DNA of 64,000 nt from NCBI GenBank assembly GCA_900074745.1, contig LT598463.1, positions 718,996-782,995 of the forward strand, given 5' to 3'. The DNA comes from Lachancea mirantina. Its lineage: Eukaryota; Ascomycota; Saccharomycetes; Saccharomycetales; Saccharomycetaceae. The position numbers and the translations under genes are program-made. Below are positions 1-9,921 of the stretch, piece after piece. The number at the start of each line of letters is the position of its first letter. Positions within the stretch are counted from its first letter, which is position 1. Under the pieces are notes generated by a model. That model searched no databases, was not told the origin of the DNA, and saw only the letters and a list, made by a program, of their open reading frames with translations.

Positions 1-135
1 AAGCAAAAGCTGGAGAAGGAGAAAAGACGTGAACAACGTAGCAGGCTCAGTGGTGAAGAGCAGGACAAATTGGACAAAAAAATGAGGGAGAAGAGAGAAA
101 GACGTCAACGGAATAAGCAGAAGACTAGGATGTAA
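1..135 (+). CDS. C-terminal end of a YNR021W-like (CCDC47 family) ER protein, cut by the window edge
   Basis: Only the last 44 codons are present, in frame from base 1 to the TAA at 133-135. The peptide is almost entirely Lys, Arg, Glu and Gln, a charged helical tail like the C-terminus of CCDC47/YNR021W proteins of the ER membrane. The assignment rests mainly on order: in S. cerevisiae YNR021W, MRPL50 (YNR022C) and SNF12 (YNR023W) are consecutive with these same relative strands. The sequence alone is too short and low in complexity to prove it. The gene converges on MRPL50. Confidence 0.6.
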   Translation, partial: KQKLEKEKRREQRSRLSGEEQDKLDKKMREKRERRQRNKQKTRM

Positions 136-301
136 AGTGGGGGGAAGCATTTGTTTCTCTCAAGAGCTTTAATGTAATGTTTGTCTTTGATCTAACTTGA
201 CTGTTTGTTTGTTTGTCTGTGTGTCGATATATATATATAGACATATGTATCCACATATTTACATGAACTGATATTGTTTTTGAAAATGAGAGACGCAGAG
301 A

Positions 302-718
302 TCAAAGATCCAAGCCCGGGATCTTAGCATCTTCCAACGTAACTCCGCTGGAAAAAATATGCTTCTGTTTTGTCTTTTCGGGCATCTTGACGGTCTTTTC
401 AACGGACGCAGGTGCAGCACCTCCAGCTTCTTTTGGTTTGGCTTCTATACTTTCCTTCTTGCTTCTGGTAGCAGATTGTCTAGCCGTTAATTTCGCAAGA
501 GCTTCATTCTCAAGTTGACTGTCGATTTGTCCGTTATTCATTATATATCGAGCTCCATTGCCTGGATGAAGATAGTTTCTCATCAAAGAAGGACTAACTT
601 CGAGCACCTGTCCCCTGATAAGCTGGAAATTCGGAAAATCCCTGAGCAGCTGTACTTTGGTCTTGTTGGTACGCTTTGAGAGCGCAGAATAGGTCCTGCG
701 AACTGAAATTCCCAGCAT
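302..718 (-). CDS. MRPL50: Mitochondrial large-subunit ribosomal protein bL9m (MRPL50)
   Basis: A 138-residue protein, the same size as yeast Mrpl50. It starts at a clear ATG (716-718 on the minus strand). The first ~20 residues are rich in Arg, Ser and Thr without acids, as expected of a mitochondrial presequence. Residues ~21-60 hold the bL9-type core, with the [16 protein letters not shown] and [15 protein letters not shown] motifs. The C-terminal half is a Lys/Ala/Glu-rich tail. It would be a structural part of the mitochondrial 54S subunit. Its neighbours match the YNR021W-MRPL50-SNF12 order. Its 5' flank is a 1.3-kb divergent region shared with SNF12. Confidence 0.9.
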   Translation of the reverse strand: MLGISVRRTYSALSKRTNKTKVQLLRDFPNFQLIRGQVLEVSPSLMRNYLHPGNGARYIMNNGQIDSQLENEALAKLTARQSATRSKKESIEAKPKEAGGAAPASVEKTVKMPEKTKQKHIFSSGVTLEDAKIPGLDL

Positions 719-2064
719 CTTCCTTTATTTTTCGAGATCAAGCTCTGTTCACATCATATATCCAATTTTCCAAATTTTTCTTCACCTTGATAGAGAGTAT
801 ATGTTGAAGAAATCAAAAACAGTGACAGAGTACTGGGACAGACAGAAGCAGAAACTCCATCTTCAGTCGTGTGTCATCGTTATATTGATATTTTCAAAAA
901 TTATTTTAAAGGTTTTATGTAGTGCGGTTTTGTTATTTTATAACGCACAAATAACGGAGCGAAATTCAATTTCCGTTTTGAAATCTTTAAGTTTGTTAAA
1001 ATACTTCGAAGACGGTGCCAGTGTTTTTTCCGCTTGTGGCTGTTAGGTGATATTCACTGACTCTTTCTTAAGCGATACTATCGACCTTTGACAAATTTCG
1101 ACTTGTTTTTCAGTTTCACGCCACATGTCTTTTCAATGCTAGACTGACACACTTGTTGAACAGAGACAAACTATTGATACATGGATGGAATACTGTATAA
1201 ACTGACTATATAAACTGGTGACCCTATACTCTACACCACTTGAAGCCGGTCTCGAAGCCGTCTCCGCTTGAGATCAATGGCTTAATATCATGGTCACACA
1301 TAGTGTTATCACTAGTATCGCCGACTAGCCCCGTGGAGGCGTCATAAAGTCTTTCGTAAAACGCTACTAACAATTGACCAACTCAATATATTATCCGCTT
1401 CTAATTCCATAGCTTGTAGAGGTAACGAGCCACGAGGGGACCGATACTAACAGACAGAAGATAGGTTAAGCGTTTCTCAATCGGTTGGTTTTAATTAACA
1501 AGAAGCTAAATAGCTCACGTGTTTTGTTCTATATGTGACGTTCAAAGTGATATGATTTTCAATTTGCGGGAAGAGATTCGATTTGCGAATTATGGTATTC
1601 GCCACACGTCTCCACGCTTCTGCCTCCAGTTACCGTCGAGTTTTGAACCTCGGCGAAGCAGCCCCGTTCTACAAGTTTGACTGTTGGTGACATTGTCACT
1701 ATGAACGGTTACAATTTACAATAGCCGCGAGCCATTTTGCAAATTGTTCTCTGAAATTTAATCTAATTGAGTGATCGCTGAGCTGTTGAGTGGCTTGATT
1801 TGAGCTCTTAATGGTCTATCATGGGACTTGTCGCTTTTGCGTCGCATATTTTTAGTATCTTTCTACGAAATTGATTAAATCCTGCAATCACTAAGGACGA
1901 TTCAACACGTCTCTAGTGATGTTATCAATCTGCTAATGACAAGACAAGACTGTTTTGTTGATGTAGACCCATCGAAATATAGCTATCAACACGCTTGAAA
2001 GCACCTCATCAGAAGGATATCTTAAAGGTTAGTGGGTCACTTTCAGCCGCATCACAATTCCAAT
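719..2064. other. Long divergent intergenic region between MRPL50 and SNF12, no supported gene
   Basis: About 1.35 kb lies between two outward-facing genes. An ATG-started 81-codon frame (801-1046) is present, but it has no recognisable domain and a composition like random AT-rich DNA, so I do not call it. Two TACTAAC-like branchpoint heptamers occur near 1362 and 1444 with no GTATGT-type donor upstream, so no intron is supported. I see no tRNA, snoRNA box pair or repeat. It probably holds the two promoters and possibly a replication origin. Confidence 0.5.
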
Positions 2065-3369
2065 ATGTCCAAAGTGAGAAAAGCCAGCGGTCCTGCCTCA
2101 CAGCAGAACTCCCAGCAACAAACAAACCCGATACCGGTTGCGCAGCCAACCGATGCATATATTCCTCCGTTTCTTATGAAACAGATACCGGAACTTGAAG
2201 CATACGAAAAACTATTAGACGCAGAACGGCGTATTGATTTACATATAGGGCGCAAGAAAATCGATTTGTATCAATCCGTTTCGCAACTGAATGCGATGAA
2301 GCAAGAAACGAAGGAAAAACAATACCTACGAGTCTTCATTTCGAACATTTCCGAAAATCAGCCGTGGCAAACGTCAGAGGAAGGTGCCGAACCTTCTTGG
2401 ACTTTGCGCGTAGAGGGTAGGCTCGTTAACGGCCAAGAAGTGGACGATCCTAACAGGCAGAAATTCAGTTCTTTCTTGCAAGGTATTGCAGTAGATTTCA
2501 AAAAGCCCGAAGATGAAGAAGAGCAGCCGCTTTCGATCGTCGAATGGCATGCTGACCCGGCCGCGCCGGTAGAGTTTGATGGTTTGGACGTGAAACGCAC
2601 TGGATCCGTCAATGTCGCTTGTACTGTGACGATACAACCTAGTGGCTTCACAGGAGATCTAATACAATTTTCTCCACAGTTAGCGGCGGTTATTGGACTT
2701 TCGCGCGGTAGCTTACATGACGCAATCTACTCGATCTACAAATACATTCTTCTGAACGACTTATTGGACAACGATAGAACAGACGTGAGCACACAATCTA
2801 ACGCCTCGTCTGACAATACAAATGGTGAGAAGACAATTGCTAAAGTGGACAAATACCTGGCAACGTTACTCCCTGAGGAGAAAAGCACGATCAAATTGGT
2901 AGAACTTCCCGCTTTGGTGAATCGTCACATTTCTCCACTGCCACCAGTGCGCGTTGACTACACGGTTCGCGTAGACAAAGCCTCAACTTACGGCGAAACA
3001 GTCTTAGATATTGAAGTACCCTCGAAAAGCGACGACACCTCTGCGCAGGAGGGAATGGCTTTGTTGAGTGAACTCAACCAGCTAAGCACTGCGGTCGATC
3101 CAAAACTTCAAGCTTTAAATCAAGAGCTAAATGTTCTGCGTCTCCAACTGAATGCATGTGCAAGCAAGCACCAATTTTTCAAAAAGATGGCCGAAGATCC
3201 TGTGCCGATGCTTCAAGAGTATGTTCAGTCCTCGTCCAGGGCGCTCAAAATATTGAGCGGCGATGACGGTTTCAATGAAGACACAGTTAGAAGAGCAAGC
3301 TTTTACAAAGAAAACGAAGCTATGCTATTCGAGAATTTAGGCGTCCTGTTATCGAACGGTCGGATGTAA
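2065..3369 (+). CDS. SNF12: SWI/SNF chromatin-remodelling complex subunit Snf12 (BAF60 family)
   Basis: 434 residues. The reading frame is open upstream of the first ATG, but I place the start at the ATG of 2065. The N-terminus is Gln/Asn/Pro-rich. It is followed by the BAF60 signature around residues 38-60 (PPFLMKQIPELEAYEKLLDAE) and a conserved region ending in DLIQFSPQLAAVIGLSRGS at ~198-216. That last stretch starts the SWIB fold, which contacts partners in the remodeller. The C-terminal third is helical. Snf12 (YNR023W, 566 aa in S. cerevisiae) is a core subunit of nuclear SWI/SNF. This protein is shorter, mainly through smaller low-complexity segments. Its position beside MRPL50 matches YNR022-023. 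Confidence 0.93.
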   Translation: MSKVRKASGPASQQNSQQQTNPIPVAQPTDAYIPPFLMKQIPELEAYEKLLDAERRIDLHIGRKKIDLYQSVSQLNAMKQETKEKQYLRVFISNISENQPWQTSEEGAEPSWTLRVEGRLVNGQEVDDPNRQKFSSFLQGIAVDFKKPEDEEEQPLSIVEWHADPAAPVEFDGLDVKRTGSVNVACTVTIQPSGFTGDLIQFSPQLAAVIGLSRGSLHDAIYSIYKYILLNDLLDNDRTDVSTQSNASSDNTNGEKTIAKVDKYLATLLPEEKSTIKLVELPALVNRHISPLPPVRVDYTVRVDKASTYGETVLDIEVPSKSDDTSAQEGMALLSELNQLSTAVDPKLQALNQELNVLRLQLNACASKHQFFKKMAEDPVPMLQEYVQSSSRALKILSGDDGFNEDTVRRASFYKENEAMLFENLGVLLSNGRM

Positions 3370-3477
3370 TCGTCCAATATATATGGAGCTTTAACCTTGT
3401 ATTACCACTTATCACATTACGTTCACGTGATCTTCTTGATGATAGTTCTCAAGATCGTGATCTTTAAAATTTTAACT

Positions 3478-3484
3478 TGAGTCA
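3478..3484 (+). promoter_or_regulatory. Gcn4-type site (TGAGTCA) upstream of THR4
   Basis: A perfect TGAGTCA heptamer lies 76-82 bases before the THR4 ATG. A related reverse-strand AGACTCA follows at about 3500, and a CACGTGA E-box lies near 3425. Gcn4 activates amino-acid biosynthesis genes, including yeast THR4, through TGASTCA. Binding here is inferred. Confidence 0.7.
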
Positions 3485-3559
3485 TCTTCGAGTTAGAAGA
3501 CTCAACTCTAGGTGGTTTGGATCAGTTCGGTGAGTTAAGCTTCATTCTTCCAGTCAAAT

Positions 3560-5086
3560 ATGTCAACGAGTTACAGATCTACGAGATCATCGGAGCAAAG
3601 TACCAAGACCTTTGAAGAGGCCGTTATTCAAGGTTTAGCGACCGACGGTGGGTTGTTCATTCCATCAGAAATTCCAACCATTGACCAAAAAATTATCGAA
3701 AGATGGTCAAAGCTTTCGTTTCAGGACCTGGCTTTTGAGATTATGAAGCTGTACATTTCTGACAAAGAGATTCCTGACTCAGATTTGAAGGAATTGATCA
3801 AGAGATCTTACTCGACTTTCAGGTCTGAAGATGTCACACCTTTGGCTAAAAATGTGACTGGTGAACACGAGAACTTGCACGTTCTTGAATTGTTTCATGG
3901 TCCTACTTATGCTTTCAAAGATGTCGCCCTACAATTTGTCGGGAACCTGTTTGAGTATTTCTTGCAAAGAGCCAACAAAGATCTCCCACAGGAACAGAGA
4001 AAGAAGATCACGGTTGTCGGTGCCACATCTGGTGACACTGGAAGTGCTGCCATTTACGGTTTGAGAGGCAAAAAAGATGTTGCCGTGTTCATTTTGTATC
4101 CAACCGGTAGAATTTCCCCAATTCAAGAAGAGCAAATGACCACTGTTGGTGATAAAAATGTTCAAACTTTGTCCGTTAAGGGTACCTTCGACAACTGCCA
4201 AGACATTGTTAAGGCCATTTTTGGAGACAAGGAGTTTAACGAGAGACACAATGTTGGTGCTGTCAATTCTATTAATTGGGCCAGAATTCTAGCTCAAATG
4301 ACGTACTACTTCTACGCTTACTTCCAAGCTGTTGGTGCGTCCGGCAAGGTCAAATTTGTCGTTCCCAGCGGAAATTTTGGTGACATTCTAGCCGGGTACT
4401 ATGCTAAAAAGATGGGTCTTTCGGTCGAGAAATTGGTCATTGCGACAAACGAAAATGATATATTGGACCGTTTTTTGAAGAGCGGTGTCTACGAAAGATC
4501 TGATGATGTTGCAGCAACCCTTTCACCTGCAATGGATATATTGATTTCTTCCAATTTTGAGAGACTTCTATGGTACTTGGCGCGTGATACCCTAGCGAAC
4601 GGCAATGACCTTGAGGCGGGAAAAATAGTAAGAGAATGGTTTACCGAGTTGAAGGCCGATGGCAAATTTGTTGTCGATTCGGCAGTGATACAAACGGCTT
4701 TGAAAGACTTTGAATCTGAAAGAGTTTCGAATTCAGAAACCACTTCAACCATCAAGGAAGTTTATGCGACTTCTAAATCACCAAAGAACTACATTCTAGA
4801 TCCGCATACCGCTGTTGGTGTATGTGCTACAAAAAGACAAATCTTGAAGGACAACGATTCCTCGATTAACTATATTTCTCTATCCACTGCTCATCCAGCT
4901 AAATTTGCAGATGCTGTCAACGAAGCTCTGTCATCGTTTCCTGAATATTCTTTTGAGAAAGACGTTTTGCCAGCTGAGCTAAAGAAGCTTTCTACTCTCG
5001 AAAAGAAAATCAAGCTGGTCGACAGAGCGGATATTGAACTAGTCAAGTCTATTATTGATGAGGAGATGCAAAAGATGGGCTTGTAA
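3560..5086 (+). CDS. THR4: Threonine synthase (THR4)
   Basis: 508 residues, close to the 514 of S. cerevisiae Thr4. It converts O-phosphohomoserine to threonine and phosphate with pyridoxal phosphate, the last step of threonine synthesis in the cytosol. The N-terminal synthase domain begins with YRSTR and the FEEAVIQGLATDGGLFIP motif. The PLP-binding lysine is K120 in HGPTYAFKDVALQF. The glycine-rich phosphate-binding motif VVGATSGDTGSAA follows at ~150-165, and PSGNFGDILAGYY comes later. The start codon is the first ATG in frame. It is followed by CTR86 on the opposite strand, as YCR053W/YCR054C are in S. cerevisiae. A Gcn4 site sits in its promoter. Confidence 0.97.
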   Translation: MSTSYRSTRSSEQSTKTFEEAVIQGLATDGGLFIPSEIPTIDQKIIERWSKLSFQDLAFEIMKLYISDKEIPDSDLKELIKRSYSTFRSEDVTPLAKNVTGEHENLHVLELFHGPTYAFKDVALQFVGNLFEYFLQRANKDLPQEQRKKITVVGATSGDTGSAAIYGLRGKKDVAVFILYPTGRISPIQEEQMTTVGDKNVQTLSVKGTFDNCQDIVKAIFGDKEFNERHNVGAVNSINWARILAQMTYYFYAYFQAVGASGKVKFVVPSGNFGDILAGYYAKKMGLSVEKLVIATNENDILDRFLKSGVYERSDDVAATLSPAMDILISSNFERLLWYLARDTLANGNDLEAGKIVREWFTELKADGKFVVDSAVIQTALKDFESERVSNSETTSTIKEVYATSKSPKNYILDPHTAVGVCATKRQILKDNDSSINYISLSTAHPAKFADAVNEALSSFPEYSFEKDVLPAELKKLSTLEKKIKLVDRADIELVKSIIDEEMQKMGL

Positions 5087-5196
5087 GCTCATTCAACCAA
5101 AAATATAGAAAAATGGGCCCGCGAAATTAATCTGCCATTTTGACAGAGCCGTCATTAATTTTTAGCCTCTGTTTATTTCATTTAAAGAACTCGTTG

Positions 5197-6759
5197 TCAC
5201 TCCCGGGGTTCATTGATGAAAAGCTTACCTGAGCTATCCAATGAAACTTGTAAACCTGCGGCCTCAAGAGCGTCGTCCTGAACCACAGATTGAGCCTCTA
5301 AATCTCTCACGATATTTTGGTTCTCAGTGTTATTTTGTAGTAGAAATTTGATGCAAGTAATGCAACGCTCTTTGATGAACGGATCATTATCATCAATCAA
5401 GCAGTTGGACAAGATCAATTGAAGGCCACCAGCTTCTCTCACAGCATCCTGGGCTTTTGTTTGCTCGAATACAAGAAAGCTCAAAACTTCGACCAAAAGA
5501 AGCTTACACTCTGGGAAATTCGTCGCATTTATCTTACCTGTGACAGAATCAATTCTCTTTTTGAATTTTTCCGGGTCCTCAATTCTACGACCCATGTTAT
5601 TAAAAGCTTTGATTTTTGAAACTTGCCCAGCCGTGCTTCTGATGATCTGAAACCTAATTGCATTCTCATGCAAGCAGCGCAATATATCTATTATGACCTC
5701 AATTCCGTTGTAAAATGACATGTATTGCCGGACTTGCTCAAACTGTGAAAGTGCAGTCAAAATGTCTAAAGTGGCCAAAAGTTTCTGATGGAGAGGAAGC
5801 GCATGATCTTCACTGTCTTGCTCAAGTTTGAAATAGCGCTGAACATCATAGTTTAAATTTTTTAAAGTTGCAAGGCACCATGTCATTATCCCTGTCAATT
5901 CGTGATTATTCCAATCGGATGTGCTGGTTAAAACGAGTTGGCTAGCTTTCAAATAGTTTAACAGCCTTTGCTCGTCGTTCGCTTGAAGGCTTAAAATATA
6001 AATAGCAAACGATTCATGGCATACGAACTTCTTGAACACTGATATTGCCAAAAGAGTTCGCGAGGGAAAATTTTGATGCGCTGAGTGGTCGTTCGAAGCT
6101 GATATTTCCAACGTTTTCAACAAAATCTCACGCACTATGACAGTAGAGAAAACATCTAAGGAATCCCCCGATTTCAACATTCTGGAGAGAGAGTTTTCCT
6201 GTGATGCCAAGATGTTCAATAAAACTAAAAAACGCTCTTCTCTTGAAATATCCATGTCCTCTTCTAACGGATAGAGCAGAAACAAGGTTAAGTTATTGAA
6301 GTCAACTTCTGTGACGTCTGGGACACTTTTAAATGCATTGCAGAAAAATTCCAACATGGTTAAATAAAGAGCCGCCTTCATGTCACTGTGACTGCTGACA
6401 GCTGCCAGGTTGTTAAAAGTGTTGATAGATTTTGTAACAATGGAAAGTTCTTGTGTAATTTTCTTGTCATGGACCGCCAGATTTCGAGCGAGTAAAACTA
6501 TGCCTCTAACGATCCTGACGGAACAATCTTTAATTTCGGGGATGCTTGTAACCGCTTCAGAAAATTCGTCAAGGCAATTACCAATGTTGATCCAAATCTC
6601 TTCTTGGCCAGCCAATTTCGCTCGATAAACTTCGTCTTGTGAGCTAGTGATTACCATACGATTTAAAGACGATAACACTTCATCAAATCCTTTTTCACCA
6701 GGTAAATCCCGAAACCAAGTTGAGATTCGCTTCAAATCTTGAATTTCATGTCCCAGCAT
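5197..6759 (-). CDS. CTR86: Ctr86, ataxin-10 domain protein
   Basis: 520 residues (563 in S. cerevisiae). The protein is all-helical and Leu-rich. Its C-terminal ~100 residues (~400-500: VLSFLVFEQTKAQDAVREAGG and IKERCITCIKFLLQNNTENQ) form the conserved ataxin-10 domain of armadillo-like repeats. The S. cerevisiae homolog is essential and of poorly defined function. It lies directly downstream of and convergent with THR4, and is followed on the same strand by PWP2, reproducing the YCR053-054-057 order. The start is an ATG at 6757-6759. The identification rests on the C-terminal domain plus synteny; the N-terminal half is too divergent for me to assign alone. Confidence 0.88.
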   Translation of the reverse strand: MLGHEIQDLKRISTWFRDLPGEKGFDEVLSSLNRMVITSSQDEVYRAKLAGQEEIWINIGNCLDEFSEAVTSIPEIKDCSVRIVRGIVLLARNLAVHDKKITQELSIVTKSINTFNNLAAVSSHSDMKAALYLTMLEFFCNAFKSVPDVTEVDFNNLTLFLLYPLEEDMDISREERFLVLLNILASQENSLSRMLKSGDSLDVFSTVIVREILLKTLEISASNDHSAHQNFPSRTLLAISVFKKFVCHESFAIYILSLQANDEQRLLNYLKASQLVLTSTSDWNNHELTGIMTWCLATLKNLNYDVQRYFKLEQDSEDHALPLHQKLLATLDILTALSQFEQVRQYMSFYNGIEVIIDILRCLHENAIRFQIIRSTAGQVSKIKAFNNMGRRIEDPEKFKKRIDSVTGKINATNFPECKLLLVEVLSFLVFEQTKAQDAVREAGGLQLILSNCLIDDNDPFIKERCITCIKFLLQNNTENQNIVRDLEAQSVVQDDALEAAGLQVSLDSSGKLFINEPRE

Positions 6760-7004
6760 GGGAAGAGTTATCTATTTAGAAGCCGTTGGACCCCGGTAAT
6801 TCTCTCGATCGGATTTCATGTAAGTTATCCGATGAGCTTGATGAGACTATGAAATTGGTCTGTTTCGTGCGTAGAGATAGCTAATCGGCGATATTTCTGT
6901 TCGCCCGGTGGAAGTCTCTTCTCAATAGCTGTGAATAGCTGTTAATAGCTTATACTATATGACAACGAGTATTTAATTGTATGCACAGATGGTTTTAAAG
7001 TTCA

Positions 7005-9731
7005 TCAAATTAGCTCTTCATCAGAGTCCTCGTTAAGCTCTAAGGGCAATTTTTTCTTCTCATCAAAAGTGACCTTGTCTTCGTCTTGGTCTTCGTCGCT
7101 TTCCGCAGTAGACATTTCTTCGTCTTCGGACGAAGCGAAAAAGTCATGGTCGGCACCCACGGGCTCTTGTCCCTCGTCGTCCTCTTGCTCGATGGCCCCA
7201 TCCGTTGACGTCAAGAAACAATATGCATAAGTGTTATTTTTTGTAGTTGTGACAACGTCTTTCGCAATTCTGTTAATGAACCTCTGGAGAGCTCTCAACG
7301 CCGCTGAAAATTCATGTTTTCTGTTCATTACGTGCGCTCCATGGCTAGACAGTAGGGCTTTTATCCATAAAAGATTGAATTCCAGATGTGGAGAGTCGAC
7401 GGCAAAATCGCCAATGAACTTGAGCATTCTGGACACGTATACCACAGGCAAGCTTTGGCTTACTATATTTATTTCAGAGACAGGAACAGCTTCGTAGACT
7501 TTCTGAATGAGATAGGATTCATTCAGTCTAAACGCCATGACGACTGCACTCATGTAATCTTTTTCACCGAGCATCTCTGAAACACCTTGAGGCGTCACAT
7601 CCGTATCTAAATCGAACGGATCGAACACGAGGGAGTCATCGATGCTGTATATTAGTATTCCTTCAGTGGAAGCTGCAGCGAAGGCTTTCGCAGCTGGAGA
7701 AAAATTCAGAGCAGCTACTCGGATTTCAGGTCTAACTCTCCGCGTTGACAAGTCCCCACCTCTCTGAGATCCAGGTAGAGTATTGTCTATTCTTTCTTCC
7801 AGATCCGAGTTTTCAGCGTTCACATCAATTAGCTCCAATGATCCTGCCTCCGTCATTTTACTGCTGTTCAAAAACTGCATAGTACCGTTCAAAGACATGT
7901 TTCTGGACACAACAAACCTTTTGAGAAGAACTCCATTTGCAATGTCGTACAGGCAAATAGAGTTATTATTTCCACCGGCGATCATTGAAAATCCGTCAAA
8001 ACTGTAATCGATTGTTGTGAAAAACTTGGACCTAGCAGAATTCTTCGCGGTAAATCTGTCTTCAAGGTGCCTCCCAGAGATAATGTCTTTTTTACCATCA
8101 ATGCTACCTACCTGCTTTCCTTCGTCCACGTTAAAGAAAGAAATCTGACCATCCAAGGTTGCTGCTGCAACTTCTTTCCCGTCTGGTCTCAAGGAGATGG
8201 CCAAAACGTCTGAGTAAACTTCGAGAGGCTCTACTTGCTGAGAACGGCCGAAAATGGACCATATGCGCACCGTTTTGTCCCACGAGGCAGAGGCGAGTAA
8301 ACCGTTCTCTTGACTGAAGGATAAACATGACACGGGGCCTTCGTGGCCAGATAAAGTTTCCACCAATTGACCCGTTTGCACGGACCAAACATGCACGTCA
8401 AAGCTATCCACTGATCCAGCACAAACAACTTCGCCAGTAGGATCAACTGCCAAACAATTAAAGGGTATCCTCTCCGCGGCTGTAAAAGTCCGGAAGTTGC
8501 GGTAACGGAGAAGATCCCAAGCTCTAACAGTACCATCCAAAGAAGAAGAAAACATTACTTGGCCCTTCTTCACTATTTTCACTGCTGTGACAGCCGAAGT
8601 GTGCTCTTGGAAAGTTACAAGACAGAACCCCGAAGACGTGTCCCAAACCTTTATTTTGCCGTCGTCGGAACCAGTAATGACGCGAGATCCGTCATGCGAG
8701 TATGCTATAGCGTTAGAAGCGTCGAAATGGCCCTGCTGCTTCAAAATGTAGGATTCAGATTGCCATTCGTATACCACTAGTTGTCCAAGAGTGCTGGATC
8801 CAAAAGCCAACCATTCACCTGATTGATTTACCGACACAGCGTTGACCGCATTCTGACCCATGGTTAGTTGTTGTATGAGAACGAAATCTGGCATTTCGTA
8901 AAGTCTGAAACAGCCGTCGCTGAGGCCCACTGTGAGAACGTTTGATGCCGCGTGAAATGCTGTGCATTTGACTTTGGCGGGCGCTGCGTAGAAATAGTGT
9001 TTTTTGGTGATGCGCCAACTCAGATTGGCCGTCGCATCTGGTTCTTGGTCTTCGAAATCAGGTCTGCCGGTGTATTCCCATTGGAAAACGGCACCGTCCT
9101 TGCTTATCGTATAGATGATTTCTTGATTCGACGAGAAATAGGCGCTAACGACATTGTCACGATGACCAGCAAAAGTCGTCGACGCTAAATCTTTCTCTTC
9201 CGAGCTAATAGACCAAAGCCGCGCCGTCAGGTCCTTGGACGTGGATAACAGAAATCTGGAATCCTGAGACCAAGTTAAAGACGTTACGTCGTCAAAATGG
9301 CCCGCGTGAACCCTGTAACGTACGAACGGCGCAAACTGCCGGTCTTCGCCCACTTCGGGCGTTTTCCAGATCTGTATGAATCGTCCACAGGCCAGCGCAA
9401 AAAGTCGGCCGTCGGGTGAGAATTTCACGGTCCGCACTTTATCTTTGAAATTGAAATGGTGTAGCACAGTTCTGGCGCGGAAATTGACCAAAATGGCACG
9501 TCCGTCTTGATCAACAGACAGCAGCAGACTTCCCTGTGTGTTGAGGTCCAAACATGCCACGTTTTTCCGGTGTTCGTATTCGAATGTGAAAGATTTGTTG
9601 TTCACCAGATCGAACACCGACACTCTGTTGCCGACGGGAGACAGCAATTGAGTCCCATCATTGGAAAACAAGAGATTTCCTTGTCGGTAGACGGTCCCCA
9701 AAAGGTTGGAAAACCTGTAGTCGGATCTCAT
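7005..9731 (-). CDS. PWP2: Pwp2/Utp1, WD40 scaffold of the small-subunit processome
   Basis: 908 residues. I use the ATG at 9731 (MRSDYRFSNLLGTVYRQGN), which aligns with the known N-terminus; the frame extends 11 codons upstream only to a GTG. Residues 1-~700 are tandem WD40 repeats forming two propellers. Examples are SRVITGSDDGKIKVWDTSS and GLLASASWDKTVRIWSIFG. Residues ~750-850 form the Utp12-type C-terminal helical domain. The last ~70 residues are an acidic tail. Pwp2 is a core UTP-B subunit that binds pre-rRNA in the nucleolus for 18S processing. The promoter is shared with MPP6 and holds PAC and RRPE sites, as expected of a ribosome-biogenesis gene. Confidence 0.97.
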   Translation of the reverse strand: MRSDYRFSNLLGTVYRQGNLLFSNDGTQLLSPVGNRVSVFDLVNNKSFTFEYEHRKNVACLDLNTQGSLLLSVDQDGRAILVNFRARTVLHHFNFKDKVRTVKFSPDGRLFALACGRFIQIWKTPEVGEDRQFAPFVRYRVHAGHFDDVTSLTWSQDSRFLLSTSKDLTARLWSISSEEKDLASTTFAGHRDNVVSAYFSSNQEIIYTISKDGAVFQWEYTGRPDFEDQEPDATANLSWRITKKHYFYAAPAKVKCTAFHAASNVLTVGLSDGCFRLYEMPDFVLIQQLTMGQNAVNAVSVNQSGEWLAFGSSTLGQLVVYEWQSESYILKQQGHFDASNAIAYSHDGSRVITGSDDGKIKVWDTSSGFCLVTFQEHTSAVTAVKIVKKGQVMFSSSLDGTVRAWDLLRYRNFRTFTAAERIPFNCLAVDPTGEVVCAGSVDSFDVHVWSVQTGQLVETLSGHEGPVSCLSFSQENGLLASASWDKTVRIWSIFGRSQQVEPLEVYSDVLAISLRPDGKEVAAATLDGQISFFNVDEGKQVGSIDGKKDIISGRHLEDRFTAKNSARSKFFTTIDYSFDGFSMIAGGNNNSICLYDIANGVLLKRFVVSRNMSLNGTMQFLNSSKMTEAGSLELIDVNAENSDLEERIDNTLPGSQRGGDLSTRRVRPEIRVAALNFSPAAKAFAAASTEGILIYSIDDSLVFDPFDLDTDVTPQGVSEMLGEKDYMSAVVMAFRLNESYLIQKVYEAVPVSEINIVSQSLPVVYVSRMLKFIGDFAVDSPHLEFNLLWIKALLSSHGAHVMNRKHEFSAALRALQRFINRIAKDVVTTTKNNTYAYCFLTSTDGAIEQEDDEGQEPVGADHDFFASSEDEEMSTAESDEDQDEDKVTFDEKKKLPLELNEDSDEELI

Positions 9732-9775
9732 ATGAGCTCTTTTTCTGGAAGCTTTCTGGGCCACACCAACGCTCT

Positions 9776-9785
9776 AGCTCATCGC
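9776..9785 (-). promoter_or_regulatory. PAC site, reverse orientation, in the PWP2/MPP6 divergent promoter
   Basis: The bases read AGCTCATCGC on the plus strand, that is GCGATGAGCT on the minus strand, an exact PAC consensus. It lies 45-54 bases before the PWP2 ATG. Dot6 and Tod6 bind PAC sites in yeast to repress ribosome-biogenesis genes. Occupancy is inferred. Confidence 0.8.
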
Positions 9786-9817
9786 CTCTCTTGCATAGCT
9801 GGAAAACAGAAAAACTC

Positions 9818-9828
9818 TGAAAATTTTC
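9818..9828 (+). promoter_or_regulatory. RRPE site between the two PAC sites
   Basis: TGAAAATTTTC is the near-palindromic rRNA-processing element recognised by Stb3 in S. cerevisiae. PAC plus RRPE at this spacing is typical of nucleolar and ribosome-assembly gene promoters. Confidence 0.8.
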
Positions 9829-9848
9829 TACGGCGAAAAGAAACGTAA

Positions 9849-9858
9849 GCGATGAGCT
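9849..9858 (+). promoter_or_regulatory. PAC site, forward orientation, in the PWP2/MPP6 divergent promoter
   Basis: Exact GCGATGAGCT, 64-73 bases before the MPP6 ATG. With the reverse copy at 9776 it flanks the RRPE symmetrically, so each of the two divergent genes has its own PAC site. Confidence 0.8.
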
Positions 9859-9921
9859 TAAAAGAACATTAACAAACAGCTGAGCATCGCCACAACAGAG
9901 AGCACAACACACGCCGTCGAG

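Noticed and set aside
801-1046. 81-codon ATG frame upstream of MRPL50
   Set aside because: Random-looking AT-rich composition, no domain, and it lies in a divergent promoter region where no gene is expected.
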